The translations under genes and the position numbers were made by a program. A model generated the notes under the pieces. That model worked only from the letters and a program-made list of their open reading frames with translations, made no database searches and was not told where the DNA came from. From NCBI RefSeq assembly GCF_003386235.1, contig NZ_QRDZ01000009.1, positions 62,001 to 126,000 on the forward strand: a DNA stretch of 64,000 bases. Reading direction: 5' to 3'. This DNA is from Cohnella phaseoli (GTDB lineage Bacteria; Bacillota; Bacilli; Paenibacillales; Paenibacillaceae). Below, one piece after another: positions 1 to 7,612 of the stretch. The number at the start of each line of letters is the position of its first letter. Position 1 is the first letter of the stretch.

Positions 1-138
1 GCCTTCGGTGAAAACGACGGACCTTCTCGAGATGGAACGGGATATTGTAATTTCCTCGACTCTCGCCATTTCCTGCGGATTCAAATCGTGAAACAGCGGA
101 ACCTGATGCAGGAATGCGGACGCTTTATCCTTGCTCAT
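1..138 (-). CDS. Crp/Fnr family transcriptional regulator (N-terminus only)
   Basis: Only the first 46 codons are in the window; the gene continues past base 1. The start ATG at 138 is preceded by AGGAGG at 150-145 with six bases between. The peptide has the opening of a cyclic-nucleotide-binding/Crp fold, with FLHQVPLFHDL followed by the first strands ending SVVFTEG. No cysteine is present in this part. Crp/Fnr proteins of this group are homodimeric DNA-binding activators. The adjacent mobA, ywiC-like and nrd genes, and the FNR-type palindromes in front of them, make an oxygen-sensing Fnr or an Fnr-like regulator likely. In B. subtilis ywiC also lies beside fnr. The effector-binding and helix-turn-helix parts are not visible, so the exact subfamily is open. 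Confidence 0.75.
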   Translation of the reverse strand, partial: MSKDKASAFLHQVPLFHDLNPQEMARVEEITISRSISRRSVVFTEG

Positions 139-306
139 GAACATCCTCCTTGCGAATCGGATTAACGAAGCGGCGCGAATGACGGCGTTCGGCCGAACGT
201 AAGGCGGGCAATTGTTTCTAGTTTAAATTCTAGCGAAAATCGAATCAATAGCTATCCGTTAATGAGATCGATTTTCAACAGAATAGCGAACTTTTGCCCG
301 CAAGGC

Positions 307-349
307 TGTGAGTTATGTCATAGAGGAATCGATTGGCGAGGACAATAAT
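307..349 (+). promoter_or_regulatory. FNR-type box and -10 element ahead of mobA
   Basis: TGTGA at 307-311 and TCATA at 318-322 are separated by six bases, one mismatch from a perfect TGTGA-N6-TCACA palindrome. AATAAT at 344-349 is a plausible -10. The box centre (314.5) lies 29.5 bases before the -10, the same spacing as at two other promoters in this window, and would put it near -41.5. A weaker -10 (TATTCT, 285-280 on the minus strand) sits at the mirror distance, so the box might also serve the divergent Crp/Fnr gene. The rest of the 139-399 gap is AT-rich, with CTAG-N8-CTAG at about 219-234; nothing else was recognised. Confidence 0.6.
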
Positions 350-399
350 GGGAGAACGGGGAAGAAGCGCAATATTCCATAGAAATCCGGAGGAATGCG

Positions 400-1059
400 A
401 TGTTGGATACGACCGATCGATTGCCGATTGACGAGCGAGCCTGCCTCTCCGGAATCATTCTGGCCGGGGGAAGAAGCCGGAGAATGGGAGGCGTTCATAA
501 GGCGCTGCTGCCGTTTCGCGAAGAGAAGATGATTCATCGCCAACTGGGAAAGCTGAAGGAAATCTGCTCGGAGATTATACTGGTCACGAATGAACCGAGA
601 ACGTTTCTTCCTCTTGTCGACAACAATGTCAGAATCATTACCGACTTCTATCCCGATAAAGGCCCGCTCGGCGGGATTCACGCCGCATTGTCGCTTGCTT
701 GTCATACTAACGTATGGGTCGTAGCTTGCGATATGCCGTTTATCTCTCCGCAAGCGGCCCGAACGCTGCTGGCTGTCAAGACCGAGGGAGACGGCGAGGC
801 GGCGGTTCCGTACTTCCACGGACAAATGTATCCGTTTCACGGCATTTACGACAAAAGCTGCGTCGAACGAATTCCGTATCTATTCGGCAGAGGACAGTTT
901 CGGGTCAACGGTTTTCTGGACGCGATCCGCTGCGTGAAGGTGGAGGAGGCCGAATTCAGGCGCAACGGAATCGATTCCAGGTTTGTCCTGAATTTGAATA
1001 CGCCGGAACAGTACGAGAGCCTGCTTGCGCTCGATACGCAGGAGGCTGCGGACCGGTGA
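400..1059 (+). CDS. mobA: molybdenum cofactor guanylyltransferase
   Basis: The 219-residue protein is a MobA-type nucleotidyltransferase, which joins GMP to molybdopterin to give the guanine dinucleotide form of the cofactor used by enzymes such as nitrate reductase. The glycine-rich nucleotide-binding signature LAGGRSRRMGG lies at residues 21-31 and the ACDMPF metal/substrate motif is further on. Length fits the family. GGAGG sits about eight bases before the ATG. It ends 13 bases before the ywiC-like gene, so the two probably share a transcript started at the FNR-type promoter upstream. Its place in an anaerobic gene block suggests service to a molybdoenzyme encoded outside the window. The call is firm; the enzyme supplied is inference. 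Confidence 0.9.
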   Translation: MLDTTDRLPIDERACLSGIILAGGRSRRMGGVHKALLPFREEKMIHRQLGKLKEICSEIILVTNEPRTFLPLVDNNVRIITDFYPDKGPLGGIHAALSLACHTNVWVVACDMPFISPQAARTLLAVKTEGDGEAAVPYFHGQMYPFHGIYDKSCVERIPYLFGRGQFRVNGFLDAIRCVKVEEAEFRRNGIDSRFVLNLNTPEQYESLLALDTQEAADR

Positions 1060-1072
1060 CGGGGGAGTGGCA

Positions 1073-1807
1073 ATGAAAAAGAAGAAAAAACTGGTGATTC
1101 CTCACGAACACGGAGGATGGGCGATGGTCAGCGTGCCGTTCTTGACCGGCATGGCGGTCGCAGCTCCGCAGTGGATTCATGCGCCGCTCTTCGTTGGGTG
1201 GCTGCTTCTATATTTGGCGTCGTATCCGCTCCTGCAAGCGGTGAAGCGAGCGTCTAACAGAGCTTATATGTTGAAGTGGGGCGCGGGTTATGCGCTGGGC
1301 GCGCTCGCATGTCTAATTGTGCCGCTGATCGATCGTCCGCAGCTGGCCTACTTCGGAATTCCGTTGGTAGCGCTGCTGGCCGTGAACGTCTGGCACTCGA
1401 AGCGGAAGACGGAACGAGCATTGTTGAACGACCTATGCGCCATCGTCAGCTTTTCGCTTGCCGCCGCTGCCGCTTACTTGGCGGGAGGGGGAGAATGGGG
1501 CGCTAAAATGGCTGCGCTCACGGCGTTTAACTTGATCTATTTCATGGGGACCGCCTTTTTCGTCAAAACGGTGTTCAGAGAACGGCAGAACTCCCGTTGG
1601 ACCGCTTATGCGCGTATCTACCATCTATTGGCTTTAATAGTTCCCTTGGCGTTGGGCTCCCCGTTAATGACGATTCCGTTCGTATTTCCGGCCCTGCGCG
1701 CGTTCGCCTACGCCGGCAAAGCGATGAGGCCGGCCAAAGTCGGCATCATGGAAATCGTCGGCGCTTTGCAATTTCTAATCCTGACCGTCCTTCTATTTCC
1801 TGAATAG
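1073..1807 (+). CDS. ywiC: YwiC-like integral membrane protein
   Basis: The 244-residue protein starts at ATG 1073 behind GGGGGAG. A basic head (MKKKKK) and the family's PHEHGGWAM segment at residues 8-16 are followed by about seven hydrophobic segments, so it is a polytopic membrane protein. The family (YwiC) has no established biochemical function. In B. subtilis ywiC lies next to fnr and the respiratory nitrate reductase genes. Here it follows mobA in a presumed operon and is close to a Crp/Fnr gene, which supports a role in anaerobic respiration, but that is inference from context. An in-frame upstream GTG at 1067 is possible. A strong terminator follows directly. Confidence 0.8.
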   Translation: MKKKKKLVIPHEHGGWAMVSVPFLTGMAVAAPQWIHAPLFVGWLLLYLASYPLLQAVKRASNRAYMLKWGAGYALGALACLIVPLIDRPQLAYFGIPLVALLAVNVWHSKRKTERALLNDLCAIVSFSLAAAAAYLAGGGEWGAKMAALTAFNLIYFMGTAFFVKTVFRERQNSRWTAYARIYHLLALIVPLALGSPLMTIPFVFPALRAFAYAGKAMRPAKVGIMEIVGALQFLILTVLLFPE

Positions 1808-1811
1808 CGAA

Positions 1812-1865
1812 GAGGCCCGATTCCGCCGCATGAAGATGCCGGCAAGTCGGGCCTCCTTGTTTTTG
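1812..1865 (+). terminator. rho-independent terminator of mobA-ywiC
   Basis: GAGGCCCGA (1812-1820) pairs with TCGGGCCTC (1847-1855) to give a 9-bp stem, followed by CTTGTTTTT. The T-run lies only on the plus-strand side, so it ends the mobA-ywiC transcript rather than the convergent nrd transcript. Confidence 0.85.
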
Positions 1866-1872
1866 CTGGCGC

Positions 1873-3801
1873 TTACTGAAGGGTTTCCTCCTTCAGCCGT
1901 TTGCGCGTATTCCAGTCGAAGCGTCTTGCCTTGCTCCAGAAGTTGAACTGCCCCGAGTAGCAGCCCTCTTCGTCAACACGGATTTTTTTGCGAGCGATCA
2001 TTTTAACATAGCCGATCACCCTGCTATATGTCGCCAGATCGTCGCTGCCGCATACGGGGCAGGTCTCGAGATTTTTGCCGTCGTCGGCGACGATCTGCCG
2101 GCTGCAGGCCAGGCAACTGGTCAGAGTCGGGGTCAAGGTGATGTACTGGATCGGCTTATCGAAAATTTTCCGCAAATAATCGGCCAATCGCTCGGGAGAC
2201 ACTTTACTTTCCAGGAAATGGTGCAGAATGCTTCCCGAAGTGGCATACGCTTGAAACTCCGCGCTATTCTCGATCTGCCGGGTAAAGTCATCTTCGCTAA
2301 AGGGCAGCATGCACCCGGACGTCAAGTAAACATGATCTCCCGAACCTTGCACGAAGATGTCTCGGTTTCGGCTACGGGCCCACTTGACGTCGTGGCGGGC
2401 CAACTTGATCGCCGCGTTCTCTCCAGGCGCGTACTCGATGCCGCAGGCTACGCGATCCCGCACGATAAATTCGTTGATCCGTTCGGTAATAAACTGCATA
2501 ATACGATGCGCCAGCCGCTTGCCGGCCTCACTGCTCATACCGCCCGTATATCCGCAGTTAATCAGGCCTTCGTGCATGCCGGCAACGCCGAACACGTTGA
2601 AATAGTTGGACAGGTCGCGATTAAAGGCAAAGAAGGTCGGATACAGCTCCTTGTTCCGCTCGATCCATTTTCGCTTGGCCATATGTCCTTTCTGCATAAC
2701 GTTCAAAAACTCGGCGATCTTGGAGAACAGCAGATCTTCGTTATGGCCGTATTCGAGCAGCATCCGGTTCAGATTCAAGTTCAGCACCTGCACCGCGCCG
2801 GTCGAGCCGGTCGAGCTGCCGAAGATGCCGCTGCCGACTCTGGACAACACGTTCAAGTCGATCTGTAGACGACAGCATAGACTGCGGCTCGCCTCCGGGT
2901 CGCGCGGCTTCATGAACGGGTTAAGCCGTCTGTAGCGCTCGTCTTGAAAAGGAGCGGTTCGGAAATTCTCGAAATAGACTCCGCCCCAGCGGTACATGCC
3001 GTCGAGCAGCTCCAGAAACAGCCGGTTGCCGTAGTCGAATTCATCGTCGATCGGCACGGTGAGCAGCGGGAAGGTGAACGGAATGCCGTTGCCCGTGCCT
3101 TGCTTCATCACTTCGATGACGGCGCTGTTGATCCGGTCGAAGTAATCGGCGGGAATGTCGCGATAACGAATGTCGAGCGGCGCTCCGCCTATGATGACCA
3201 GTTCGTCCTTGATTTCGTCGGACGGTTTGCCGAATTCGAGCGTGATGTTGGTGAACGCAGACTGGGAGCCGCCGCGCAGCGGCATGTTCATCTCCCAGAT
3301 CAAGCTCTGGAATAGCTGTATCAGCTCGTCCACCGTGAAGCGACGGCCGTGGATGCATTCCTCCGCATACAGGTAGGAGGCGGAGATCGTCGTCATCTGC
3401 GACAGCATAACCGCTCCGGACACCTGCTGGGACATGAGCACGACAACGTTGCTAAAATGCCGGAGCAGCGTATCCAGCTTGCGTGTCGGCTTGGAGCTCA
3501 TCATATTTTTGGCCAGCGTGGGGATGCCTTTGGCGGCAATATCTTTGCACGATACGCTTAGGCAATAAGGGCTGAGCTGCTTGTCGTGGATATAGACGAC
3601 TCCGTCCCGATACAGCTCGGTCAGCTTGGCCGGGAGCACGCGTTCCAGCAGATAGCGCTCCTCCGAAAAGTTGGTCAGATTGTGCCGTAGGAGCGGAAGG
3701 GAGTAGACGAAGTTGCTGTTCTCTCGTTTCAAGTAATCGGCTTGCTTGGTTTCCGACGGGGAAGTAAACGTATCGATAATTTCTTCGGTGCGGTTGAACA
3801 T
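1873..3801 (-). CDS. nrdD: anaerobic ribonucleoside-triphosphate reductase (class III)
   Basis: The 642-residue protein is the glycyl-radical reductase that makes dNTPs from NTPs without oxygen. The radical glycine is predicted at G597 in RVIGYV. Just before it a four-cysteine zinc site is visible at C563, C566, C581 and C584 (CLAC...CPVC). Family features such as the NRMLLEYG and HEGLINCGYTGG segments are present. The protein starts directly with the reductase body and lacks the roughly 90-residue N-terminal ATP-cone of E. coli NrdD, so allosteric shut-off by dATP through a cone is not expected. GGAGGG precedes the ATG. It is the second gene after nrdG, 15 bases away, and probably follows the FNR-type promoter of nrdG. 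Confidence 0.95.
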   Translation of the reverse strand: MFNRTEEIIDTFTSPSETKQADYLKRENSNFVYSLPLLRHNLTNFSEERYLLERVLPAKLTELYRDGVVYIHDKQLSPYCLSVSCKDIAAKGIPTLAKNMMSSKPTRKLDTLLRHFSNVVVLMSQQVSGAVMLSQMTTISASYLYAEECIHGRRFTVDELIQLFQSLIWEMNMPLRGGSQSAFTNITLEFGKPSDEIKDELVIIGGAPLDIRYRDIPADYFDRINSAVIEVMKQGTGNGIPFTFPLLTVPIDDEFDYGNRLFLELLDGMYRWGGVYFENFRTAPFQDERYRRLNPFMKPRDPEASRSLCCRLQIDLNVLSRVGSGIFGSSTGSTGAVQVLNLNLNRMLLEYGHNEDLLFSKIAEFLNVMQKGHMAKRKWIERNKELYPTFFAFNRDLSNYFNVFGVAGMHEGLINCGYTGGMSSEAGKRLAHRIMQFITERINEFIVRDRVACGIEYAPGENAAIKLARHDVKWARSRNRDIFVQGSGDHVYLTSGCMLPFSEDDFTRQIENSAEFQAYATSGSILHHFLESKVSPERLADYLRKIFDKPIQYITLTPTLTSCLACSRQIVADDGKNLETCPVCGSDDLATYSRVIGYVKMIARKKIRVDEEGCYSGQFNFWSKARRFDWNTRKRLKEETLQ

Positions 3802-3816
3802 GGATATCCCTCCAAA

Positions 3817-4503
3817 TTAATGGTGCTGATGCGGCCGCTTCGATTGCGGCGGATGGTACGGATTGAGAAAGTAAGGAACACGGCTGCCGTGCTTGGCGTT
3901 TAATCCGTTCACATAAGCGCGAATCCGCTCAAAATATTCATCGCTTAACTGCGGATACCGCACGGTTCGCACTTGACTGTTCGCGCCGTTGTGCCGGATG
4001 ACGGCTTCCACGGATTCCAGCATGTTCCGGCACAAGCTCCGGGATGGAACCGTTCCGATAATCGTTTCATAGACGTCGGAGTCCTCGTCGGGATCCAGCA
4101 GATGATAGGGCAGCTTCATATCGATATGTACGCCGTCGATCAGTCGCCAATCCAGCAGCATTTGCAATTTTCGCGGATAGGTGCCGTTCGTGTACACGAT
4201 AACTACGCCCTCGAACGCATCGCGGACACGACGGAAGAAGTCGGAAAGGTCGGAGGCGTTGTTCATTAGAAGCTCCCCTCCGCTGACGAGCAGAGCGTCA
4301 AACAAACCGGCATTGGCATGAATGCGTTCGACGGCCTGCGTCGCGGTGAGCCGACGCGCATCCGGCTTGGTCGCGATCAACTCGTCGTAATTGTGGCAGC
4401 CGAAGCAGCGCATGTTGCAGCCGTTCCAGCTATGGATCAGCAAAGATACGCGCCCCGGGAGATCGTCGAACGTACGAATGAAACCGGGATAAAACGCGAG
4501 CAT
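3817..4503 (-). CDS. nrdG: anaerobic ribonucleotide reductase-activating protein (radical SAM)
   Basis: The 228-residue protein is the SAM radical enzyme that places the glycyl radical on NrdD. The cluster-binding CX3CX2C is at C29, C33 and C36. Downstream, NGTYP and VHIDMKLPYHLLD match the SAM-binding barrel of activases. AAAGGAG precedes the ATG by ten bases. The gene is first in the nrdG-nrdD transcript, the reverse of the E. coli order. It is longer than the compact E. coli NrdG (about 154 residues) and ends in a histidine-rich tail (HQHH). The upstream FNR-type box argues for induction when oxygen is low. Confidence 0.93.
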   Translation of the reverse strand: MLAFYPGFIRTFDDLPGRVSLLIHSWNGCNMRCFGCHNYDELIATKPDARRLTATQAVERIHANAGLFDALLVSGGELLMNNASDLSDFFRRVRDAFEGVVIVYTNGTYPRKLQMLLDWRLIDGVHIDMKLPYHLLDPDEDSDVYETIIGTVPSRSLCRNMLESVEAVIRHNGANSQVRTVRYPQLSDEYFERIRAYVNGLNAKHGSRVPYFLNPYHPPQSKRPHQHH

Positions 4504-4584
4504 ACCGAAATCACTCCTTTAATAGTATTGCGATTAACCGTATCACCTCCTGTTTTCACTTTCTATATGTGGGCGATGAAAAGA

Positions 4585-4628
4585 ATTTTAATACAATATG
4601 TAGTGTTTATTAAGTGATTTTAATCACA
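4585..4628 (-). promoter_or_regulatory. FNR-type box and -10 element ahead of nrdG-nrdD
   Basis: AGTGA-N6-TCACA at 4613-4628 matches the FNR/CRP palindrome with one mismatch. On the minus strand, TAAAAT (4590-4585) is a one-mismatch -10 whose first base lies 30.5 bases from the box centre. This is within one base of the spacing at the other three boxes in the window, and places the palindrome near -42. Confidence 0.6.
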
Positions 4629-4680
4629 ATGCGGGCGATTTTCGGTCGATTTCCACAGAATGTTTGTTTCCGTCCTCCAA

Positions 4681-4723
4681 AGTGACTTTTCTCACTAACC
4701 GGAATTTCTTTTCTTGCTATAAT
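4681..4723 (+). promoter_or_regulatory. FNR-type box and consensus -10 ahead of the chemoreceptor gene
   Basis: AGTGA-N6-TCACT occupies 4681-4696 and a perfect TATAAT lies at 4718-4723. The box centre is 29.5 bases before the -10 and no recognisable -35 hexamer is present, which is the layout of a class II activator-dependent promoter. Transcription would begin near 4730, after an in-frame upstream start at 4664, so the real start of the chemoreceptor must be the ATG at 4763. Confidence 0.65.
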
Positions 4724-4762
4724 TTAGCAGTCCTTAATAGTCCAATTCTATCGGAGGGAATT

Positions 4763-6463
4763 ATGAAAGCCGGGATCACTGGGAAAATGACCGCTATCGT
4801 CCTGTCCATCGTCCTTGCCAGTTCGGCCATCGTCATCTTTGTCAGCTATTGGAACAGCTACAATCAGATTAAGGCCGCGGCAGGAGAGGAATTGATCGGC
4901 TGCGCCAACATTACGCTCGGCATTTTCTCCTCCGGCGAGGTCAAGCGACTGGCGGACGGCGATGCCGCCCCGCTCGATCGGGTGCAACGAGACATCGGCT
5001 GGACGATTGCGCACAAGCCGATCTTCAAAAATCAATATATTTTGTCGCTGGACGGTAAGGTGTTAGCGGCAGATGCAGCGCTGCAAGCGCAAGGCGTAAA
5101 GGCGGGGGACTCCTTCTATCTGGATGAGAAAGCGCTTGATATGATCCGTACGATGAAACATCCCGCTTACTCCGATGTGTACGAATTTGCCGGCAGCAAG
5201 CGAATAACGGGCTATGCGCCGATCTTCGAAAATAACGATCCGAACGGGACGTTGATTGCGCTGAACGCGATCGATTTCGACGCCGCCATTTTGAGCGAGC
5301 GGACGTGGACAATGATCAAGGACTTAATGTTAATCTGTTTGGCGCTGCCTTTCGCGGCCGCGGCGATCACAATCTGGTTCGTGCGAAGAACGATCGCGCC
5401 GCTCAAAATCGTCAATGAGGAGGTCCGACGCGTCGCGGAAGGAGATTTCACTGCGATGACGGGAGAGATCAAAAGTCGGGATGAAGCCGGGCAGTTGTTC
5501 AAGAGCTTCGGCAGCATGGTCGGCGACTTGTCCGCATTGGCACGGGGGATGATGCAGACGTCGGCGCAATTGTCCGATGCCAGCCGCGAATTGACGTTGA
5601 CGGCCGCCCATACGGGCGAAGCCTCCCGGCAAATTTCTCTGGCCGTGGACGAAGTTGCGGCAGGAGCGATGCGGCAGTCGGAGCGGGCCGGCTCGGTTAT
5701 GGAGCTGGTGGAGCGCGCCAAGCGCGAGATCGTGAACGGGGAGGCCAAAGCCCGCACGGCCGCTTCCGTCGCCGGCCAGTCCACGGAAGAGGCGAAAAGA
5801 GGCGAATCGGCGATCGGGGAAGCCGTCGCGCATCTTGACTCCGTTATGGAGTCTGTCAAACGGTCCGTCGGTTCGATTCATGCGCTAGGCGGACGATCCG
5901 AGGAGATCGGCGGGATCGTGACGGTTATCTCGCAAATTGCCTACCGGACGAATCTGCTCGCGCTGAATGCGGCGATTGAAGCGGCTAGAGCCGGACAGCA
6001 GGGCAAGGGCTTTGCGGTAGTGGCCGGAGAAGTGCGCCAATTGGCGGAGCAATCGAAAGCATCCGCAGAGCAAATCGCGGACATGATCGGAGAGATTCGG
6101 GAAGAGACGGCGCTTACCGTCGCCGCGATGGAGAACACGCTGGTCGCTGTCGAGCGGCAGACGATTTTTATGGTTCAAGGGAGAGAAGCGCTTGCTTCGA
6201 TTACGGATCAAGTGCTTAGGACGGAACGAAGCGTGACGGAGCTGCAGCAAATATCGGAATATATCGCGCGGTTTATTGAGGAGGTAGTCGAAGCGACGAC
6301 GGAATTCGTTCATTTTATCCAACAGACGGCCGCGTCGGCTCAGCAAGTATCGGCGTCGGCTCACGAGCAGTCCGGTTACGTCGATCGAATTGCGACGCAG
6401 GCCGGCGTACTGGAGCAAGTATCGACCGGTCTGACCGAGAGGGTTCGCAAGTTCAAAGTGTAG
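4763..6463 (+). CDS. methyl-accepting chemotaxis protein
   Basis: The 566-residue receptor has a membrane helix at about residues 9-30, an extracytoplasmic sensor of roughly 150 residues that looks like a single-Cache domain, a second helix at about 187-207, a HAMP domain ([18 protein letters not shown]), and a long coiled-coil signalling region. The kinase-contact hairpin [15 protein letters not shown] starts at residue 397. Such receptors control CheA and hence motility. CGGAGGG lies before the ATG. The promoter carries an FNR-type box at the class II distance, and the gene is divergent from nrdG, so it probably serves taxis under low oxygen. The ligand cannot be read from sequence. Confidence 0.92.
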   Translation: MKAGITGKMTAIVLSIVLASSAIVIFVSYWNSYNQIKAAAGEELIGCANITLGIFSSGEVKRLADGDAAPLDRVQRDIGWTIAHKPIFKNQYILSLDGKVLAADAALQAQGVKAGDSFYLDEKALDMIRTMKHPAYSDVYEFAGSKRITGYAPIFENNDPNGTLIALNAIDFDAAILSERTWTMIKDLMLICLALPFAAAAITIWFVRRTIAPLKIVNEEVRRVAEGDFTAMTGEIKSRDEAGQLFKSFGSMVGDLSALARGMMQTSAQLSDASRELTLTAAHTGEASRQISLAVDEVAAGAMRQSERAGSVMELVERAKREIVNGEAKARTAASVAGQSTEEAKRGESAIGEAVAHLDSVMESVKRSVGSIHALGGRSEEIGGIVTVISQIAYRTNLLALNAAIEAARAGQQGKGFAVVAGEVRQLAEQSKASAEQIADMIGEIREETALTVAAMENTLVAVERQTIFMVQGREALASITDQVLRTERSVTELQQISEYIARFIEEVVEATTEFVHFIQQTAASAQQVSASAHEQSGYVDRIATQAGVLEQVSTGLTERVRKFKV

Positions 6464-6536
6464 CCCACAATGTCAAGTCGCACCGAAAGAAAATCAATGT
6501 TAAAGGTGCAAGGCGTATTTCCCTTCCTCTGATGCT

Positions 6537-6590
6537 ATACGCTCCTGAAATTGGAATAGGAAAACCCGTTACAATGTTTCAGGAGCGTAT
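6537..6590. repeat. 14-bp perfect inverted repeat with 26-base loop
   Basis: ATACGCTCCTGAAA at 6537-6550 is exactly complementary to TTTCAGGAGCGTAT at 6577-6590. No T-run follows on either side, so a simple terminator is unlikely. It lies in a 479-bp gap (6464-6942) between convergent genes. Apart from this hairpin and the tandem repeats described next, no gene or promoter could be recognised in the gap; short open frames there have no family features. Confidence 0.7.
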
Positions 6591-6703
6591 GGGGCAGTCT
6601 ACGAGCTAATCATGATCCTTAACACTTCCAGATAATCGCCAATGGTTATCCGTATAATCATCGAAGACGCTTAGTGACGTACAACCCTTGGGTATTGGTC
6701 GCT

Positions 6704-6826
6704 TTGTACGGTTTTTCGAACAAACGTCGTCCGTATAAGCCTGAATGGAGTTGCATTGTACGATTTTTCGGACAAACGTCCGCCGTTTAAGCCTGATTTA
6801 AGCTGCGTTGTACGATTTTCCGACTA
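6704..6826. repeat. 52-bp tandem repeat, about 2.4 copies
   Basis: TTGTACG recurs at 6704, 6756 and 6808, giving a 52-base period. Units one and two share the order TTGTACG-TTTTTCG-ACAAACGTC-CCGT-TAAGCCTGA. The third unit is truncated after about 19 bases. Each full unit can form a small CGGAC/GTCCG-type hairpin next to a T-run. The copies have diverged, so the array is not a recent duplication. It lies between the convergent 3' ends of mcp and the YlbF-like gene and might act in transcription termination; that is a guess. Confidence 0.75.
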
Positions 6827-6942
6827 CTTCCCTCGCGGAAGTTTCTTCGTAGGAGTCTGCGAGAAGTATATGGCTTCTTTTTTAATCGTTCATCTTAAGC
6901 AAGCCTGCGGTATGCGGTATGGTGGGGAATGCAAGATCGCCT

Positions 6943-7368
6943 TTAGTGCCCGTGGCCACTGCCGCAGCTGCCTCCGCAGCCGCAATCGCCCTTCTTGAGG
7001 TCGCCCGGCTCAGGCAGACGATCGAGTTCGACCGTTTTCGTAAAATACTGGCTGATTTTGTTGTGCAGTTGACCGAATTCGCGCTGGGCGTACAAAAACT
7101 TGCGAATGATCGGGTTGTCATACAACGCGCGTTCTTCTTCCTCGTAGGCGGAAACCTCTTCGGGCGTCAGTTCCGCCTCCGCGTCCTCCTTCTGACGGAG
7201 ATGCTGATGCTTCTCCATAAAGCGTTCATATTGCTGCAGCGACTGTTCGTCCGAAGCGAAATGGTCGATTGCATCGCGCAGTTCCTTGTATGCTTCTTGC
7301 CCGAGCAACGTCTCGCAGAGCTCTTTCATTTTCTCCATAATCGGATCGCTGTCCAGCTTAATAATCAT
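6943..7368 (-). CDS. YlbF/YmcA family protein with cysteine-rich tail
   Basis: The 141-residue protein is almost entirely helical, with a charged coiled-coil core typical of the YlbF/YmcA family. In B. subtilis YlbF and YmcA join YaaT in the Fe-S-containing Y-complex that affects RNase Y, competence, biofilm and sporulation. The C-terminus is CGCGGSCGSGHGH, with three closely spaced cysteines and two histidines, consistent with a metal or cluster site. AAGGAGG precedes the ATG. It is divergent from the radical SAM gene and may share its Fnr-bound control region. Whether it is a true YlbF orthologue or a paralogue cannot be settled here. Confidence 0.75.
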   Translation of the reverse strand: MIIKLDSDPIMEKMKELCETLLGQEAYKELRDAIDHFASDEQSLQQYERFMEKHQHLRQKEDAEAELTPEEVSAYEEEERALYDNPIIRKFLYAQREFGQLHNKISQYFTKTVELDRLPEPGDLKKGDCGCGGSCGSGHGH

Positions 7369-7427
7369 AGGTTGTCCTCCTTGTCGTCCTGCTCTTTCTC
7401 ACTTTAATCCAAACGTGGACGATCGAC

Positions 7428-7470
7428 TGTGACGACCCTCACACATCGAAAGATGGCAGGATGTTATGAT
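7428..7470 (+). promoter_or_regulatory. perfect FNR-type box and -10 element ahead of the radical SAM gene
   Basis: TGTGA (7428-7432) and TCACA (7439-7443) form a perfect palindrome with a six-base spacer. TATGAT at 7465-7470 is a good -10, its first base 29.5 bases from the box centre, so the box would be at -41.5. No -35 hexamer is evident. The transcript would start near 7477 and carry a leader of about 135 bases before the ATG at 7613. Confidence 0.7.
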
Positions 7471-7612
7471 GACGTGGATCACAGTGTTTTCTGACAGGAC
7501 ACGCCCTGGCGAATCAGTGGGCGACCGCATCGCAGCTGGCGGGCGGACAGAAGCAGCAGGGCGGCCATCGCGAGCGCGCTCAAAGAGTAGCCGAAACGAA
7601 AGGAGCATTCTC

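Noticed and set aside
6756..6998. 80-codon open frame spanning the 52-bp tandem repeats
   Set aside because: It crosses a repeat array and the end of the YlbF-like gene, has no ribosome site and no recognisable motif.
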